In this document: positions 12,201 to 21,950 of the stretch, piece by piece
How the letters are laid out: every line of letters starts with the position of its first letter
Position numbering within the stretch: position 1 is the stretch's first letter
Source of the DNA: Ciona savignyi
Taxonomy: Eukaryota > Chordata > Ascidiacea > Phlebobranchia > Cionidae
NCBI GenBank assembly: GCA_000149265.1
Contig: CH003088.1
Location: forward strand, 97,568-161,567
Reading direction: 5' to 3'
Length of the DNA stretch: 64,000 nucleotides
Made by a program: the position numbers and the translations under genes
Notes under the pieces: model-generated
Database searches by the model: none
What the model was told of the DNA's origin: nothing
The model's input: only the letters and a program-made list of their open reading frames with translations

Positions 12201-15200
12201 CTAGGGATCAGTTTTGATCTCGCAACCTTTCGATTGAAAGGCATCACACTAAACCACAAGACTAACCGGTCAGACTTGAATGTACAAACCACAACATATT
12301 TAATAAGATGGTTCTGATTCACAACATAAACAAACAAACCCAATCAACCTTCAGGGACAACTCTGCAGACTTATGGATTTACGATTTAGTGTTTTTAAAT
12401 TACTAATATTGTCAAAAAAAAAGTTGTTAGTATATAAATATATATATACTTAATGCTTTCACCTAGGAAAAAACACTTAACAGTGAATATCCATATTGCT
12501 TCAAATAAACATAAACATAATCCGCTACCTTTTCTTGATGACTCGTCAAAAACTGCTCCACTTTCCCACATTGCAAGTCCCACAGTGCCACCTTGTGGTC
12601 AGCGGATGCGGAGGATAGTTTGTTCCTAACAATGCAAATTGTGAATACCACAATGGGGAGCAGAGAAACCTAAGCATAATCGCACAACAACATTAAACCA
12701 CAAAATGAGTTAATTACCTTGTTTTGAACCTACTGGATTGTAGCTATAACTAGGGGCAAAACTAAAAGGAGGGAAAGGGAGGAAAAGGGAAGGAGGAAAA
12801 CTGCTCAGTAAAATAATGGAAACTACTTTTCACCCTGCCCTAAACACTAATCTCAACCCCAGAACTAACATTAACTCCAACTCCATGTTTAAAACTAACT
12901 CTAATGCCATAATCTTTATTTCAGTGAGCAGTTTCCCTCCCTCCCTTAAGTTTTCCTCTATAACTAGTGATAAAATGTATGGAATATAAAGTTATTTGAA
13001 CCTCAGCTGTGGGTTCCAAGCGATATCCAGAACGGCATCTGTATGGCCGAAGCCTGTCTTTCCCAACCGCAGCATCTTTCTGTGCTTTCTCTAAGGATTG
13101 GAAGGTATTTCAATTGCTATATGTGACACCAGGATTCCATAATCTTTATTACTGGGTGTACAGCACAACAGAGCATTTAAACATCCACAGAGAACTATTT
13201 ACGACACTGTCATAGTTGAATTGGTATAGGATATTCATATTTATCTCTGTGAATGGGAAAACCAAGGTGGTTAACACACGGTCATTGGGCAATCGTCAGA
13301 TCACTTCGCGCCCATCNNNNNNNNNNNNNNNNNNNNNNNNNNNNNNNNNNNNNNNNNNNNNNNNNNNNNNNNNNNNNNNNNNNNNNNNNNNNNNNNNNNN
13401 NNNNNNNNNNNNNNNNNNNNNNNNNNNNNNNNNNNNNNNNNNNNNNNNNNNNNNNNNNNNNNNNNNNNNNNNNNNNNNNNNNNNNNNNNNNNNNNNNNNN
13501 NNNNNNNNNNNNNNNNNNNNNNNNNNNNNNNNNNNNNNNNNNNNNNNNNNNNNNNNNNNNNNNNNNNNNNNNNNNNNNNNNNNNNNNNNNNCATGAATAA
13601 CCTATCTTAAATTTGCTTTATGGATAGCTAATGCTTAAATTTTTAGAAGGGATAGTATAATTAAAACAGCACAAAAGGAAAACACAGAAATAGTTGATAA
13701 ATGGAACTTTTCATAAGTAATCAGAACTTTGCTTATTCTGGCTTCTGTAGCTATTGTAATAAGTGCATGTGATAGGAGTACGAGCTTTTGTTTAATGCAT
13801 TCAACATATAAGCTCAAGTGTTATAGGCGTAAGGTTGTTGGGTTCCAGGGGTGCAAAATCCGCCCTCGCTTTCCAAACTGCATTCCTGGCAATCCAAATG
13901 TACTACCAAAAATTCCTTTCCAACAAACATGTAATGTGATGTCATAGTCCAACAAACAAGTAATGTGATGTAACAATTAAAACCTTTATCGTTGGAATTC
14001 TCGTCAAGCAAACTCCCGGGGTCAAAGTTCAACCACTCCATGCACAGAGGGGCGCCAGAGAGAGGAATATCATGATGGACATAGAAATCATTTGTTTTCT
14101 CGTTGTAAACTGAAAATAGAAAAATCGTGTTTGAAGTTTAAAAACATTTAAAACGTGTTTGTTTAAAAACGTGTTGAAGTTTAAAAACAAGAACTGGCAG
14201 GAGAATATGTGAAAATTTGCAAAATACAATCAAATCTTGTTTCTTTGCCACCTCCCTACGATACCACCTCGCTACTATGCCCCTCATATCTATATCACTT
14301 CCAATTGTCCAACTGTAACCATTTTAAACTTCTGTTACCTCATCACTTTGCTTACTATGCCACTTTGCCTTGTTCCAGTGAGGTGTAATAGTAATGAGAT
14401 TTGACTATAAATATAAATGTTGGCTAATATTTTCCGTGATTTAAATGCTTTAATATTTTGTAATATTTTAAATGCATATTCCATATTCTAGTAGCCAGTG
14501 TAGAGATTGAATCCATGAACTGTCTGGTTGTTACTGATGACCCTAACGACCAGATTTTTCAGCTGATTGTACACCAAAATGACACATTTAAACACCAAAT
14601 GACACATTTAAACACCAAAATGACACATTTAAACACCAAATGACACATTTAAACACCAAATGACACATTTAAACAGCAAATGACACATTTCAAGCAATAA
14701 TAAATGCAAACCTACCATGCACCTCCAATGAGTTGAAATCTCTCTCGCACTTCGCAGTCACCAGAAGATTGTCGTCCTCATGAAGGTTTATTGCTTCTCT
14801 CTCTTTTTTCTCGTCTTCTGACTATGCAAACAAATGCAATTTAACAAAAGGGTACTACAGAATTAACTGGCTTAAATTCCTGGTCCCGTTGTTACCGTGG
14901 GCCCGCTCATATTAATGTAATGTATCATGGCCCACATTCCTGGTCCTGGTGCTACCGTGGGCCCGCCTATACTATTGTATTGTATCATGGCCTAAATTCC
15001 TGGTCCCAGTGCTACCATGGACCCGCTCATACTAATGTATTGTATCATGGCCTACATTCCTGGTCCTGGGGCTACCGTGGACCCACCCATACTAATGTAA
15101 TGTATCATGGCCTACATTCCTGGTCCTGGTGCTACCGTGGGCCCGCCTATACTATTGTATTGTATCATGGCCTAAATTCCTGGTCCCAGTGCTACCATGG

Positions 15201-18200
15201 ACCCACCCATACTAATGTAATGTATCATGGCCTACATTCCTGGTCCCAGTGCTACCGTGGACCCACCCATACTAATGTAATGTATCATGGCCTACATTCC
15301 TGGTCCTGGGGCTACCGTGGACCCACCCATACTAATGTAATGTATCATGGCCTACATTCCTGGTTCCGAGGCAACCATGGATCCACCCATACTAATGTAA
15401 TGTATCATGGTCTACATTCCTGGTCCCAGTGCTACCATGTACCCACCCATACTAATGTAATGTATCATGGCCTACATTCCTGGTCCCAGTGCTACCGTGG
15501 ACCCACCCATACTAATGTAATGTATCATGGCCTACATTCCTGGTCCCAGTGCTACCATGAATCCACCCATACTAATGTAATGTATCATGGTCTACATTCC
15601 TGGTCCCAGTGCTACCATGTACCCACCCATACTAATGTAATGTATCATGGCCTACATTCCTGGTCCCAGTGCTACCGTGGACCCACCCATACTAATGTAA
15701 TGTATCATGGCCTACATTCCTGGTCCTGGGGCTACCGTGGACCCACCCATACTAATGTAATGTATCATGGCCTACATTCCTGGTTCCGAGGCAACCATGG
15801 ACCCACTCATACTAATGTAATGTATCATGGCCTACATTCCTGGTCCCAGTGCTACCGTGGACCCACCCATACTAATGTAATGTATCATGGCCTACATTCC
15901 TGGTCCCAGTGCTACCATGGACCCACCCATACTAATGTAATGTATCATGACCTACATTCCTGGTCCTGGGGCTACCGTGGACCCACCCATACTAATGTAA
16001 TGTATCATGGCCTACATTCCTGGTCCCGTTGTTACCGTGGACCTGCCCATACTAATGTAATGTATCATGGCCTAAATTCCTGGCCCTAGTGCAACCATGG
16101 ACCTACCCATACTAATGTAATGTATCATGGCCTAAATTCCTGGTCCCGGTGCTACGCATGGACCTGCCCATACTAATGTAAATGTTAAGTGTCCTACAGT
16201 TGTTCTTGTAAATGTAAAAGAAAACACTTTTATAGCTGTAGCAATTCAACTACGTGTAGAGTGTGTAGGCTACCTTTCTACAAGAGAACACAAATAAGTC
16301 AGTCACATATTGTAACAGCTAATACAGTGGTACACAATAAAGGATAACGATATAATAATAAACAAAAACATTCTTTCGGCTTTCTGTTTAGCGATTTAAA
16401 CTTGTAAATACTGATACAGGACAGTGAACAAACAAACTTGTGTTATTAACTAAGTGGCTTCCGGATAGTAAACAATCACATCCAATAAATTGTGTTATCA
16501 TTTATTGGGGAACTTGGAAATCAAAGTCGTGTTAATTAAATAAAGGATAACACGACTTCGAAATTATTGGGGAACTAGGAAACTTGGTTGTAGGGGCTGG
16601 TACCCTGTACTCGCATTTAATGCTTGGTGTCATACACTTGCTTATTAGCTTTAACAGATAATTTTATCCGGGCAAGATTGATCTATTAGTTTAAATAGTT
16701 TGTCCATGCAATGACATTGAAGCCTCTAAAAATCCAGTAGAAACCTGAATATCAGTACTTACGTCGCTATTTATCTGTTTTGACATATATGGGTCATCTG
16801 TGTTGGTTGGGAACATGACAAGACTGGATAACCCATCATCTTGAATAGTGTCTACGGGTTTAAGTATTATTACAACAATGAATTTTCATCACATTTCATA
16901 ATTTTAGACATTTTAAGTTAATAATAGGAAAGACAGGCTTAATTAAAAAAAATTAGTAGAAAATTCACTAGTTCAGTATACCAACACTAAAATACCTTTA
17001 ACAACAATTGTGTGGTATAATACCTAAAGCAAAGGATATTTGGGGGTTACTCGAGCAATAATCTAAGCACTTTTTTCACCCGAAGGCTAAACATGAGAAA
17101 AAAACTATATTTACCAAAATAAGGAAAATTTGGTGAATATATACTTTAAGTACTTGATCACTCATAAAACATAACAAACACTAATCTGTGCAGTAAAAAC
17201 ATCATGATGTCAGTAATTATAAATGATTATATATACCGGTATCTAACCAAACCAACAGCATTTCACACTACATATACGAATTTCACAAAAAGAAAAAAAT
17301 AATGAGGCCATATATTAAACTAAGCTAGTCTAGTTTCTATTAAAGGTTTATGAACAACAATAATTTACCGCTTTCATTATCATAGTTGCTCATGTCAAAC
17401 TCTTTTAAATCATCATCTGTGACATCACCATCAGCATTACTACTGTTTATGACATCATCACGGTCATCTGTGACATCATCGCAGTCATCTGTGACATCAT
17501 CACAGTCATCTGTGACATCATCACAGTCATCCATGACATCATCATTATCTATTGACCCATCGCTTTGCATGGACTCATCCAATCCATCTGGTCCCTCAGG
17601 ATTAACCTCCTCGTTTTCAGAGTCTCTGTTGGTGTTAAACTTCTTTGTTTTGTTTAACACTTTTGTTCAATACAGTTGTGTCCTCGGGCAAGGTACTTAA
17701 CTGACATTGCCTGAACCCAGCGGATTAATGGGTTCAACTAAATTGAAGGAATGTGTGAATCATACACAACACACTGCAATAGATCCGGTAACATGAATAT
17801 CCCATATATCCTAAACATTAATAAACTAGGTTCAAGCAGAGCAGGCTAAGTGACATCCCAAAGAAACAATAAAGTTGGTTCATTTTGATCACACAACTTT
17901 TACATTTAGGCTGATAGTTAGATGAAGCAGCGTAAAAGGTTGACAGGCCGACCTATGCACTGCACCCTTTGCTGTATATTACTGTATATATTGTTGGGAA
18001 AAACTGAAAGGGGGGGAAAGCGGAAAGGCAGGAAGGAGGGACACTGTACTCTAAAATGAATATTAAGGCATTAGAGTTGGTTTTAAACATGGGTTAAGAG
18101 TTAGGGTTAGTTCTGGGGTTGAATTAATGTTCATAGTTTTGGTAGGCAGTTTTCCTCCTTCCCGCTTTCCCTTCTTTTAGTATTGCCTATGACCTGGGTT

Positions 18201-19224
18201 AATGCAATGTCCATAAGTGCGTAGGTTTCAATTACAAAACATAGTATTTGAAATAGAGCATTTCTTATATAAATAAAACACAACGCAATATTAGGTAGAC
18301 AATGTTACAGTTAACACTAAGTCTCATAGTCTGTACCCAGTATGGAAAGTACGGCAGCTGCACACTCGAGTTTTTTTCCCTCTGCGTCTTTGCACACTTG
18401 GGTAATTTCACAACAAACCTGTACAAACCTAACTCTGGACCTCGGTAATTTACTGTCAGTACATTTTTTGTTATGTAGCCGACCCTATGTTACGTAGATA
18501 GATATGTTAGCTGACGGACACGATAGATTTAGGATGGAATAATATGTTTGTTTAAGATTTTGGTAAAACAGTAATATAAAGGAGATTGTGTGCACACTTG
18601 AAGTGTGCACTCTTGGACGTTTGCACACTGCAAACTTAAATGTGTGTGTGCATGCACACTCGAAATTGCGTGCACACTCGAGATCTCGGCGAAAATTGAC
18701 GTACTTTCCATACGGGCCTATATTGTTGTCGTTTGTAAAAATGTGATGTCAGGATAAATTAAAAAACAAACTAAAACTATGCATAAATGTGCTATATTTT
18801 ATATTCCCAAGAAAAAAAATGTTAGTTTGCGCTTTGAACTGGTACCTGTAAATATTACAGGACCGCTTGGATTGGATGGAGCGCTTACTATACTTAGTAA
18901 TCACAAAAGCCATGATATTAATGTTAGGGTTGAGGTTAAAGTTAGTTCTGGGGTTGAGATTAGTGTTTGGGACAGGGTTAGAATTACTTTCCATAGCAAT
19001 CTAAGCGCTCCAAGCGATCCTGTAGTGTTTAGAGGCACCCCTTTAAACAGATGCAGCACAGTCATGAGAAGATTAATAAGAACTTACTTTGCTTTGAAAA
19101 CATCTTTCAATTCCCCTGCAGTCAGCAAAATCTGATCTGGTACTCTTTTCGCGGCTTTTTTTGGGACCCAACTCATGCAAAATATTTGACTTCCTCCTTT
19201 GATTTGTTCCTCATCAAAGTCCAT
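245..19224 (-). CDS. PWP1: PWP1, periodic tryptophan protein 1 homologue (WD40, 12 exons found)
   Basis: Exons in transcript order: 19224-19088, 17625-17369, 16851-16763, 14821-14716, 14109-13984, (one exon not found), 13090-13002, 12625-12529, 4454-4393, 3679-3574, 2300-2082, 1476-1371, 771-245. All have GT-AG borders and matching phases; the total of 1921 nt requires a missing exon of length 2 mod 3. The protein opens with [20 protein letters not shown], has an acidic stretch (exon 2), then WD-repeat signatures: [81 protein letters not shown] and [10 protein letters not shown]. The order and wording follow animal PWP1. Family knowledge: PWP1 is a nucleolar/chromatin WD40 protein involved in rRNA gene expression and ribosome biogenesis. 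The last exon adds about 175 residues of Lys/Glu-rich tail ending in a basic cluster ([14 protein letters not shown]), longer than I recall for vertebrate PWP1. An AATAAA on the minus strand (235-240) lies 5 nt after the stop. Intron 4455-12528 holds a plus-strand C1q gene. Confidence 0.93.
1084..1334 (-). mobile_element. tRNA-derived SINE family A
   Basis: Near full length, reverse orientation. Head (1240-1334) shows the B-box-like GGTTCGAAACTGG in reverse; it lies just downstream (transcript sense) of PWP1 exon 1476-1371. Confidence 0.85.
1702..1866. mobile_element. foldback MITE family C
   Basis: Ends GGAAAGAAGGGAAACTGCGC and GCGAGCAAATTTCCTCC; core ATCTTAACCCCAGTC. Lies in the PWP1 intron before exon 1476-1371 in window order. 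Confidence 0.7.
3211..3474 (+). mobile_element. tRNA-derived SINE family A, with (TATCC)n tail
   Basis: Head with GGTTCGAAACTGGTC, body GGGCGCGAGGTGATCTGACG, tail TATCCTATCCTATCC. The pentamer tail is clearest in this copy. Confidence 0.9.
3730..3910. repeat. AT-rich TTTA-type low-complexity tract
   Basis: Repeated TTTATT/TATTTA words directly upstream, in PWP1 transcript sense, of exon 3679-3574. No gene seen. Confidence 0.8.
5265..11117 (+). CDS. secreted protein with two C1q domains, nested in a PWP1 intron
   Basis: Model: 5265-5701, 9138-9238, 9311-9660, 10938-11117 (1068 nt, 355 aa). All junctions keep frame: GACAG|GTCAG to ACCAG|G; ACGG|GTGAGT to TTCCAG|AA; TTTCAA|GTAAGT to TTCCAG|GTT. 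Residues 1-22 form a signal peptide ([20 protein letters not shown]). C1q domain 1 covers about 40-178 (VAFSVARTR, then [17 protein letters not shown], then [10 protein letters not shown], then [11 protein letters not shown]). Residues 186-204 are a hinge with 14 of 19 Lys/Arg. C1q domain 2 covers about 215-355 ([36 protein letters not shown], stop). C1q domains form trimeric jelly-rolls used in pattern recognition or cell signalling; no collagen stretch is seen. The hinge looks like a proprotein-convertase target, which is inference. If the 72-nt intron 9239-9310 is retained, domain 1 ends alone at TAA 9271-9273 (190 aa). ATTAAA at 11117-11122 could serve polyadenylation. Confidence 0.8.
5701..5841 (+). 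repeat. 70-bp tandem duplication including the C1q exon-1 splice donor
   Basis: Two adjacent copies of about 70 bp both begin GGTCAGAAAT and end TTCTAAAATTATGCAAATT. The first supplies the donor AG|GTCAG used in the C1q model at 5702. The second repeats the same donor 70 nt downstream (5772). Using the second would add 70 nt and break the frame. Confidence 0.8.
5915..6283 (+). other. unassigned 122-codon open frame with one hydrophobic segment
   Basis: Lies in C1q intron 1 and PWP1 intron. The frame starts MCNVITH and has one hydrophobic stretch ([20 protein letters not shown]) followed by a polar region. I recognise no family and no splice partner. It may be chance. Confidence 0.15.
7575..8190. 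mobile_element. cluster of four copies of a second tRNA-like SINE (family E)
   Basis: Two plus copies (about 7575-7690, 7710-7825) and two reverse copies (about 7938-8055, 8065-8185) share GTGTGGCCGAATGGTTAACG near the start and a GGGTTCGAACC-like box followed by an A-rich end. This resembles a class II tRNA head; the copies are too diverged and A-tailed to be tRNA genes. They lie in C1q intron 1. Confidence 0.75.
8521..8712 (-). mobile_element. hAT-like MITE family B
   Basis: Reverse copy beginning CAGGCATGGGCAAC, with CCATACCCTGTAATTAAG in the middle. A shorter fragment of the same end is at 8397-8450. Confidence 0.75.
10121..10284 (+). mobile_element. hAT-like MITE family B
   Basis: CAGGCGTAGGCAGCTTCTC to CTGCCTATGCTTG, about 90 bp before the next copy. 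Confidence 0.75.
10375..10530 (+). mobile_element. hAT-like MITE family B
   Basis: Body CCAGATGTGGGAAAATGAAG is identical to the previous copy over this stretch; the ends are worn. Confidence 0.7.
10620..10855 (+). mobile_element. SINE family E copy with internal insertion
   Basis: The start GTGGCCGAATGATTAACG and the end GGTTCGAAACTTTGCTCTG are separated by about 120 bp of unrelated sequence. Confidence 0.6.
11208..11451 (+). mobile_element. hAT-like MITE, 244 bp
   Basis: Inverted ends CAGTGGTTCTCAA and TTGAGAAGCACTG, flanked by CTTTAAAT and GTTTAAAT (7 of 8 match), the 8-bp target duplication typical of hAT elements. It lies just after the C1q stop. Confidence 0.8.
11893..12273 (-). mobile_element. 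two adjoining reverse copies of SINE family A
   Basis: A 5'-truncated copy (11893-12048) is followed at once by a nearly full copy (12049-12273), both reverse. The junction is at GGTAGAACC|GTCAGGCC. Confidence 0.8.
12754..12958. mobile_element. foldback MITE family C, 205 bp with 9-bp TSD
   Basis: Inverted ends GGGCAAAACTAAAAGGAGGG and CTCCCTTAAGTTTTCCTC with inner GAAAACTGCTCA / TGAGCAGTTTC, flanked by TATAACTAG on both sides (12745-12753, 12959-12967). The core reads CTAATCTCAACCCCAGAAC. Confidence 0.8.
13317..13591. other. assembly gap (275 N)
   Basis: Left flank is a reverse SINE family A copy; right flank looks like the tail of a plus copy. The PWP1 exon expected between 14109-13984 and 13090-13002 is not in visible sequence and may be here. 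Confidence 0.9.
14570..14690 (+). repeat. about 20-bp tandem repeat
   Basis: Six copies of ACACATTTAAACACCAAATG type lie in a PWP1 intron, just downstream in transcript sense of exon 14821-14716. Confidence 0.9.
14871..16196 (+). repeat. 60-bp minisatellite array 1 (about 22 units)
   Basis: Units of 60 bp carry TGGTCCCAGTGCTACC, CCCATACTAATGTAATGTAT and CATGGCCTACATTCC. Sub-variants follow a higher-order order (see finding). It lies in the PWP1 intron between exons 16851-16763 and 14821-14716, antisense to the host. The frame is open because 60 is a multiple of 3; I do not call a gene. Confidence 0.97.
17369..17625 (-). CDS. PWP1: PWP1 exon 2, acidic region with in-frame 21-bp repeats
   Basis: Acceptor CAACAG|A and donor AGCG|GTAAATT fit the phases of exons 1 and 3. 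About four tandem 7-residue units of the type [14 protein letters not shown], encoded by 21-bp repeats of TGACATCATCACAGTCATCTG type (plus-strand view, about 17440-17530), lie between [14 protein letters not shown] and [16 protein letters not shown]. The last motif matches the acidic linker ahead of the WD repeats in PWP1. The repeat number is a likely length polymorphism. Confidence 0.85.
17670..17816 (+). mobile_element. SINE family A, internally deleted
   Basis: The body runs from TGTGTCCTCGGGCAAGG to the tail but lacks the GTGGGCGCGAGG segment. It adjoins PWP1 exon 2 upstream in transcript sense. Confidence 0.75.
17995..18185. mobile_element. foldback MITE family C
   Basis: TGGGAAAAACTGAAAGG to CCTTCTTTTAGTATTGCC, core GTTAGTTCTGGGGTTGA. 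Confidence 0.75.
18336..18716. mobile_element. candidate inverted-repeat element, about 380 bp
   Basis: Ends CCCAGTATGGAAAGTACG and CGTACTTTCCATACGGGC are inverted copies. The interior is rich in TGCACACTCGAG-type words. No clear target duplication. Confidence 0.55.
18856..19025. mobile_element. MITE with different ends but family C core
   Basis: Inverted ends TACAGGACCGCTTGGA and TCCAAGCGATCCTGTA, plus AGCGCTTA/TAAGCGCT. The core GTTAGTTCTGGGGTTGAGAT is that of family C. It lies in PWP1 intron 1. Confidence 0.7.
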
Positions 19225-20489
19225 ATTGAAATAACAAGCAGCATGAATTGTAGTGCTCTACAGGCCAATTTAAATGCGTAGTTTAACTAAATACGTTGGT
19301 TTGATTTAAATAGAACGTCCCTAAACACACTTCCCTGAACAAAAATATAACCGTTAAGTATAATATTTTCCAAAGCCGAAAATGAATGGTAACAAAATAT
19401 GTGTGTTTAAATATACCAACAAATATGTTGTTTCACCTAACACACACGTGAGTTTTCATTGTAGCATGGGTAAACAACACTATGGTGATTAAAGATCTAT
19501 AGAGATCATATTTTTTAATAAAAACTGTGCGTTTTGATTTTTAAATGACTGATTATATATTGTTTGAAATATTGGAGTTGTTGTTTTCTTCAAAGCACGG
19601 CCAATACCGATTTGCGCACCACTTTATATACACAAAATTAACTTTAGGTCTGCAGTTAGCCAACGACATATAATAAGATAGCCAACTTATTACATGTCGT
19701 TTAGCCGAGATCTCCATTCACGCTCTTTTATCAAATCCGAGCACGGACGGTTTATTTTATTCTTGACTACACGCGAGACGCGAGCACAGCAAAATGTACG
19801 AAGTTGTGTATGAATCGTTTGAACAAACGATAGGGAAGTAGTTTAGTTTAGTTTAGTTTATTCATTTTTTGCCCCAGTTTTTTAAAAATGGCAAACGAAT
19901 ATAATCTCGACACAGGAACGGGAAAAGACGGCAAAACGAACAGTCGTTAAAACACGTCATTAAAAAAAGGATATAATGTAATAAAGTATACACAGTTCTT
20001 GCCTATTTGCAACATTAAATGGTTGTCTTGCTGTATTAAATTGTTCTGTGCTCTTCAACTCTTTAAGCGGTAGGATTCCGGTTGTGGACTCTATCATGTG
20101 AAAATAATAATAATGTCGTCATATTGTATACTGTACACAATATGACGTGTACATTGACTTTTGCGAAATCTGTACAAAGTTGGAATATATTTTATCAAAA
20201 CAACATTTTATTTGTGCACATTTTGACGTTTGCACACATTTTATTATTCGTTTCGTGCACATCGGAGTATGGTAGCTGCACAAAAAGTTTAATATAATGC
20301 GTATTCACCTTTATTTCCTATGCATCTAAGAAGGTAAGGCGTTACTACAGATTGCTAATAATCCATTTAGTAGAAGATTGATGAAAATGGTCTTAGTATG
20401 GAATGTTTTTGTTGTTTTAATGTAAATATTTCAATAAGGGTAAAAAAATAGAGTTTGCACAATTGCTTTAGGGTAGTATTGAAATAAAG
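19225..20489. promoter_or_regulatory. divergent intergenic region, PWP1 and zinc-finger gene 1
   Basis: The only upstream space for both start codons, 1.27 kb. Apart from repeat family D (19840-19965) it is unique AT-rich sequence. I see no convincing TATA box. It should hold both promoters; no site can be named. Confidence 0.4.
19840..19965 (+). repeat. dispersed repeat family D with (TTTAG)n start
   Basis: (GTTTA)n then TTTTTTGCCCCAGTTTTTTA and GGCAAAACGAACAGTCGTTA. Lies between PWP1 and the first zinc-finger gene. Confidence 0.75.
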
Positions 20490-21950
20490 ATGCCCAAACT
20501 TACTACGAAAAAGTCTGATGAAGAAGTTACAAGCATGAAAAATCAGAAAGTTCACCACATTTGCAAGAAAAAATTGTTGGCTTCAAGTTCACTATTGATT
20601 AATATGAAAGCAGATGCAACAGCGAAACTTAAGAAATGTAATGTGTGTGAGAAATCGTTTAAGGGTGTTAGTAATTTAAAAGAACACCAAAGAATTCACA
20701 CTGGGAAGAAACCATTTAAGTGCAATGTGTGTGGGAAATTGTCTAGAACAAAAGGTAATTTGGTAAAACACCAAAGAATTCATACCGGAGAGAAACCATA
20801 TACCTGTAATGTATGTGATAGATCCTTTAATCAAATTAGCCTTTTGAAACAACATCAACGAGTTCATACTGGAGAGAGACCCTACAAATGTGACGTTTGT
20901 GGCAAAGCATTTATACAAACTGGCAATTTGAAAAGACATAAAAAAGTTCACAATAGGCAGAAACCGTCCACATGTGATCTGTGTAATAAAACATTCTGTG
21001 ATACTTTTAGTTTGGTGAGGCATCAAAAACTTCACACTTACGAAAAATCATATAAATGTTACATTTGTAGTAAATCATGTAAGGATTCTTATAATTTAAA
21101 AAAGCACCAATTAACTCACACAGAAGAGAAACCACACAAATGTGAAATCTGTGATAAATCATTCAATGAAGCTGGTAATTTAAAATTACACCACATTATT
21201 CACACAGTAAAGAAACTGTATAAATGTGGGGTTTGTGATAAATCATTTTATGTTGCTGATGATTTAAAAAAACACCAACAAATTCATACTGGAGTGAAAA
21301 AATATAAATGTGGAGTGTGCGATAAAACTTTTAATGGAGGTGGTAATTTTAAAGCACACTTGAGAATTCACACTGGAGAGAAGCCTTTCAATTGTGATGT
21401 GTGTGATAAATCTTTCAATAAATCTAGCAGTTTAAAAGTACACCGAAGAATTCACACCGGAGAAAAACCATACCATTGTAAAGTGTGTGATAAATCGTTC
21501 AAGAATGGTGGTAATTTTAAAGCACACTTAAGAGTTCACACTGGAGAAAGGCCGTACAATTGTGATGTGTGCGATAAATCGTTCAATAAATCTAGTTGTT
21601 TAAAAGTACACCGAAGAATTCATACTGGAGAGAAACCATACCATTGTAAAGTATGTGATAAATTGTTCAAGGATGGTGGTAATTTTAAAGCACACTTAAG
21701 AGTTCACTCTGGAGAAAGGCCGTACATTTGTGAAGTTTGTGATAGATCATTCAATACACCAAGTCGTTTAAAAGCACACCAAATAATTCACACCGGAGAG
21801 AAACCATTCGAATGTGTACTTTGTAACAAATGGTTTAATACAGCTTCTAATTTAAAAATACACCAAAAGTCCCACTTTGAAATAGAGAATTACCAAATGC
21901 GAGTAGTTCTATTTAATTTAAAAACACACCAAATCAAAAATACTGTTTAA
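20490..21950 (+). CDS. C2H2 zinc-finger protein, about 15 fingers
   Basis: A single uninterrupted exon encodes 486 aa: a short basic leader, then about 15 C2H2 fingers joined by TGEKPY/TGERPY linkers, starting at [10 protein letters not shown] (residue about 48). Finger 2 ([19 protein letters not shown]) lacks the usual aromatic but keeps its zinc ligands. Fingers 10-13 are two near-identical pairs (SFNKSS.LKVH and [11 protein letters not shown]), so recently duplicated. There is no KRAB, BTB or SCAN domain. The family normally binds DNA as nuclear regulators; its target cannot be read from sequence. A CTTTAG at 20466-20471 lies 18 nt before the ATG and may be a cis or trans splice acceptor. 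AATAAA lies at 22020-22025. The gene is divergent from PWP1 (start to start 1.27 kb). Confidence 0.92.
   Translation: MPKLTTKKSDEEVTSMKNQKVHHICKKKLLASSSLLINMKADATAKLKKCNVCEKSFKGVSNLKEHQRIHTGKKPFKCNVCGKLSRTKGNLVKHQRIHTGEKPYTCNVCDRSFNQISLLKQHQRVHTGERPYKCDVCGKAFIQTGNLKRHKKVHNRQKPSTCDLCNKTFCDTFSLVRHQKLHTYEKSYKCYICSKSCKDSYNLKKHQLTHTEEKPHKCEICDKSFNEAGNLKLHHIIHTVKKLYKCGVCDKSFYVADDLKKHQQIHTGVKKYKCGVCDKTFNGGGNFKAHLRIHTGEKPFNCDVCDKSFNKSSSLKVHRRIHTGEKPYHCKVCDKSFKNGGNFKAHLRVHTGERPYNCDVCDKSFNKSSCLKVHRRIHTGEKPYHCKVCDKLFKDGGNFKAHLRVHSGERPYICEVCDRSFNTPSRLKAHQIIHTGEKPFECVLCNKWFNTASNLKIHQKSHFEIENYQMRVVLFNLKTHQIKNTV

Noticed and set aside
13216..13600. open frames across N runs
   Set aside because: Made of unknown bases; the same applies at 25228-25437 and 42103-42607.
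13814..13925. candidate for the missing PWP1 exon (frame with [13 protein letters not shown])
   Set aside because: Only a faint likeness to the expected WD segment, no donor after it, and the upstream half of the segment is absent.
14920..16089. 389-residue Trp/His-rich open frame
   Set aside because: It is the 60-bp minisatellite read in its stop-free phase; no start context, splice partner or non-repeat sequence. The same holds for 38167-39249 and 52830-53327.
18779..19135. 118-codon plus-strand frame
   Set aside because: It covers a MITE and the antisense of PWP1 exon 1.
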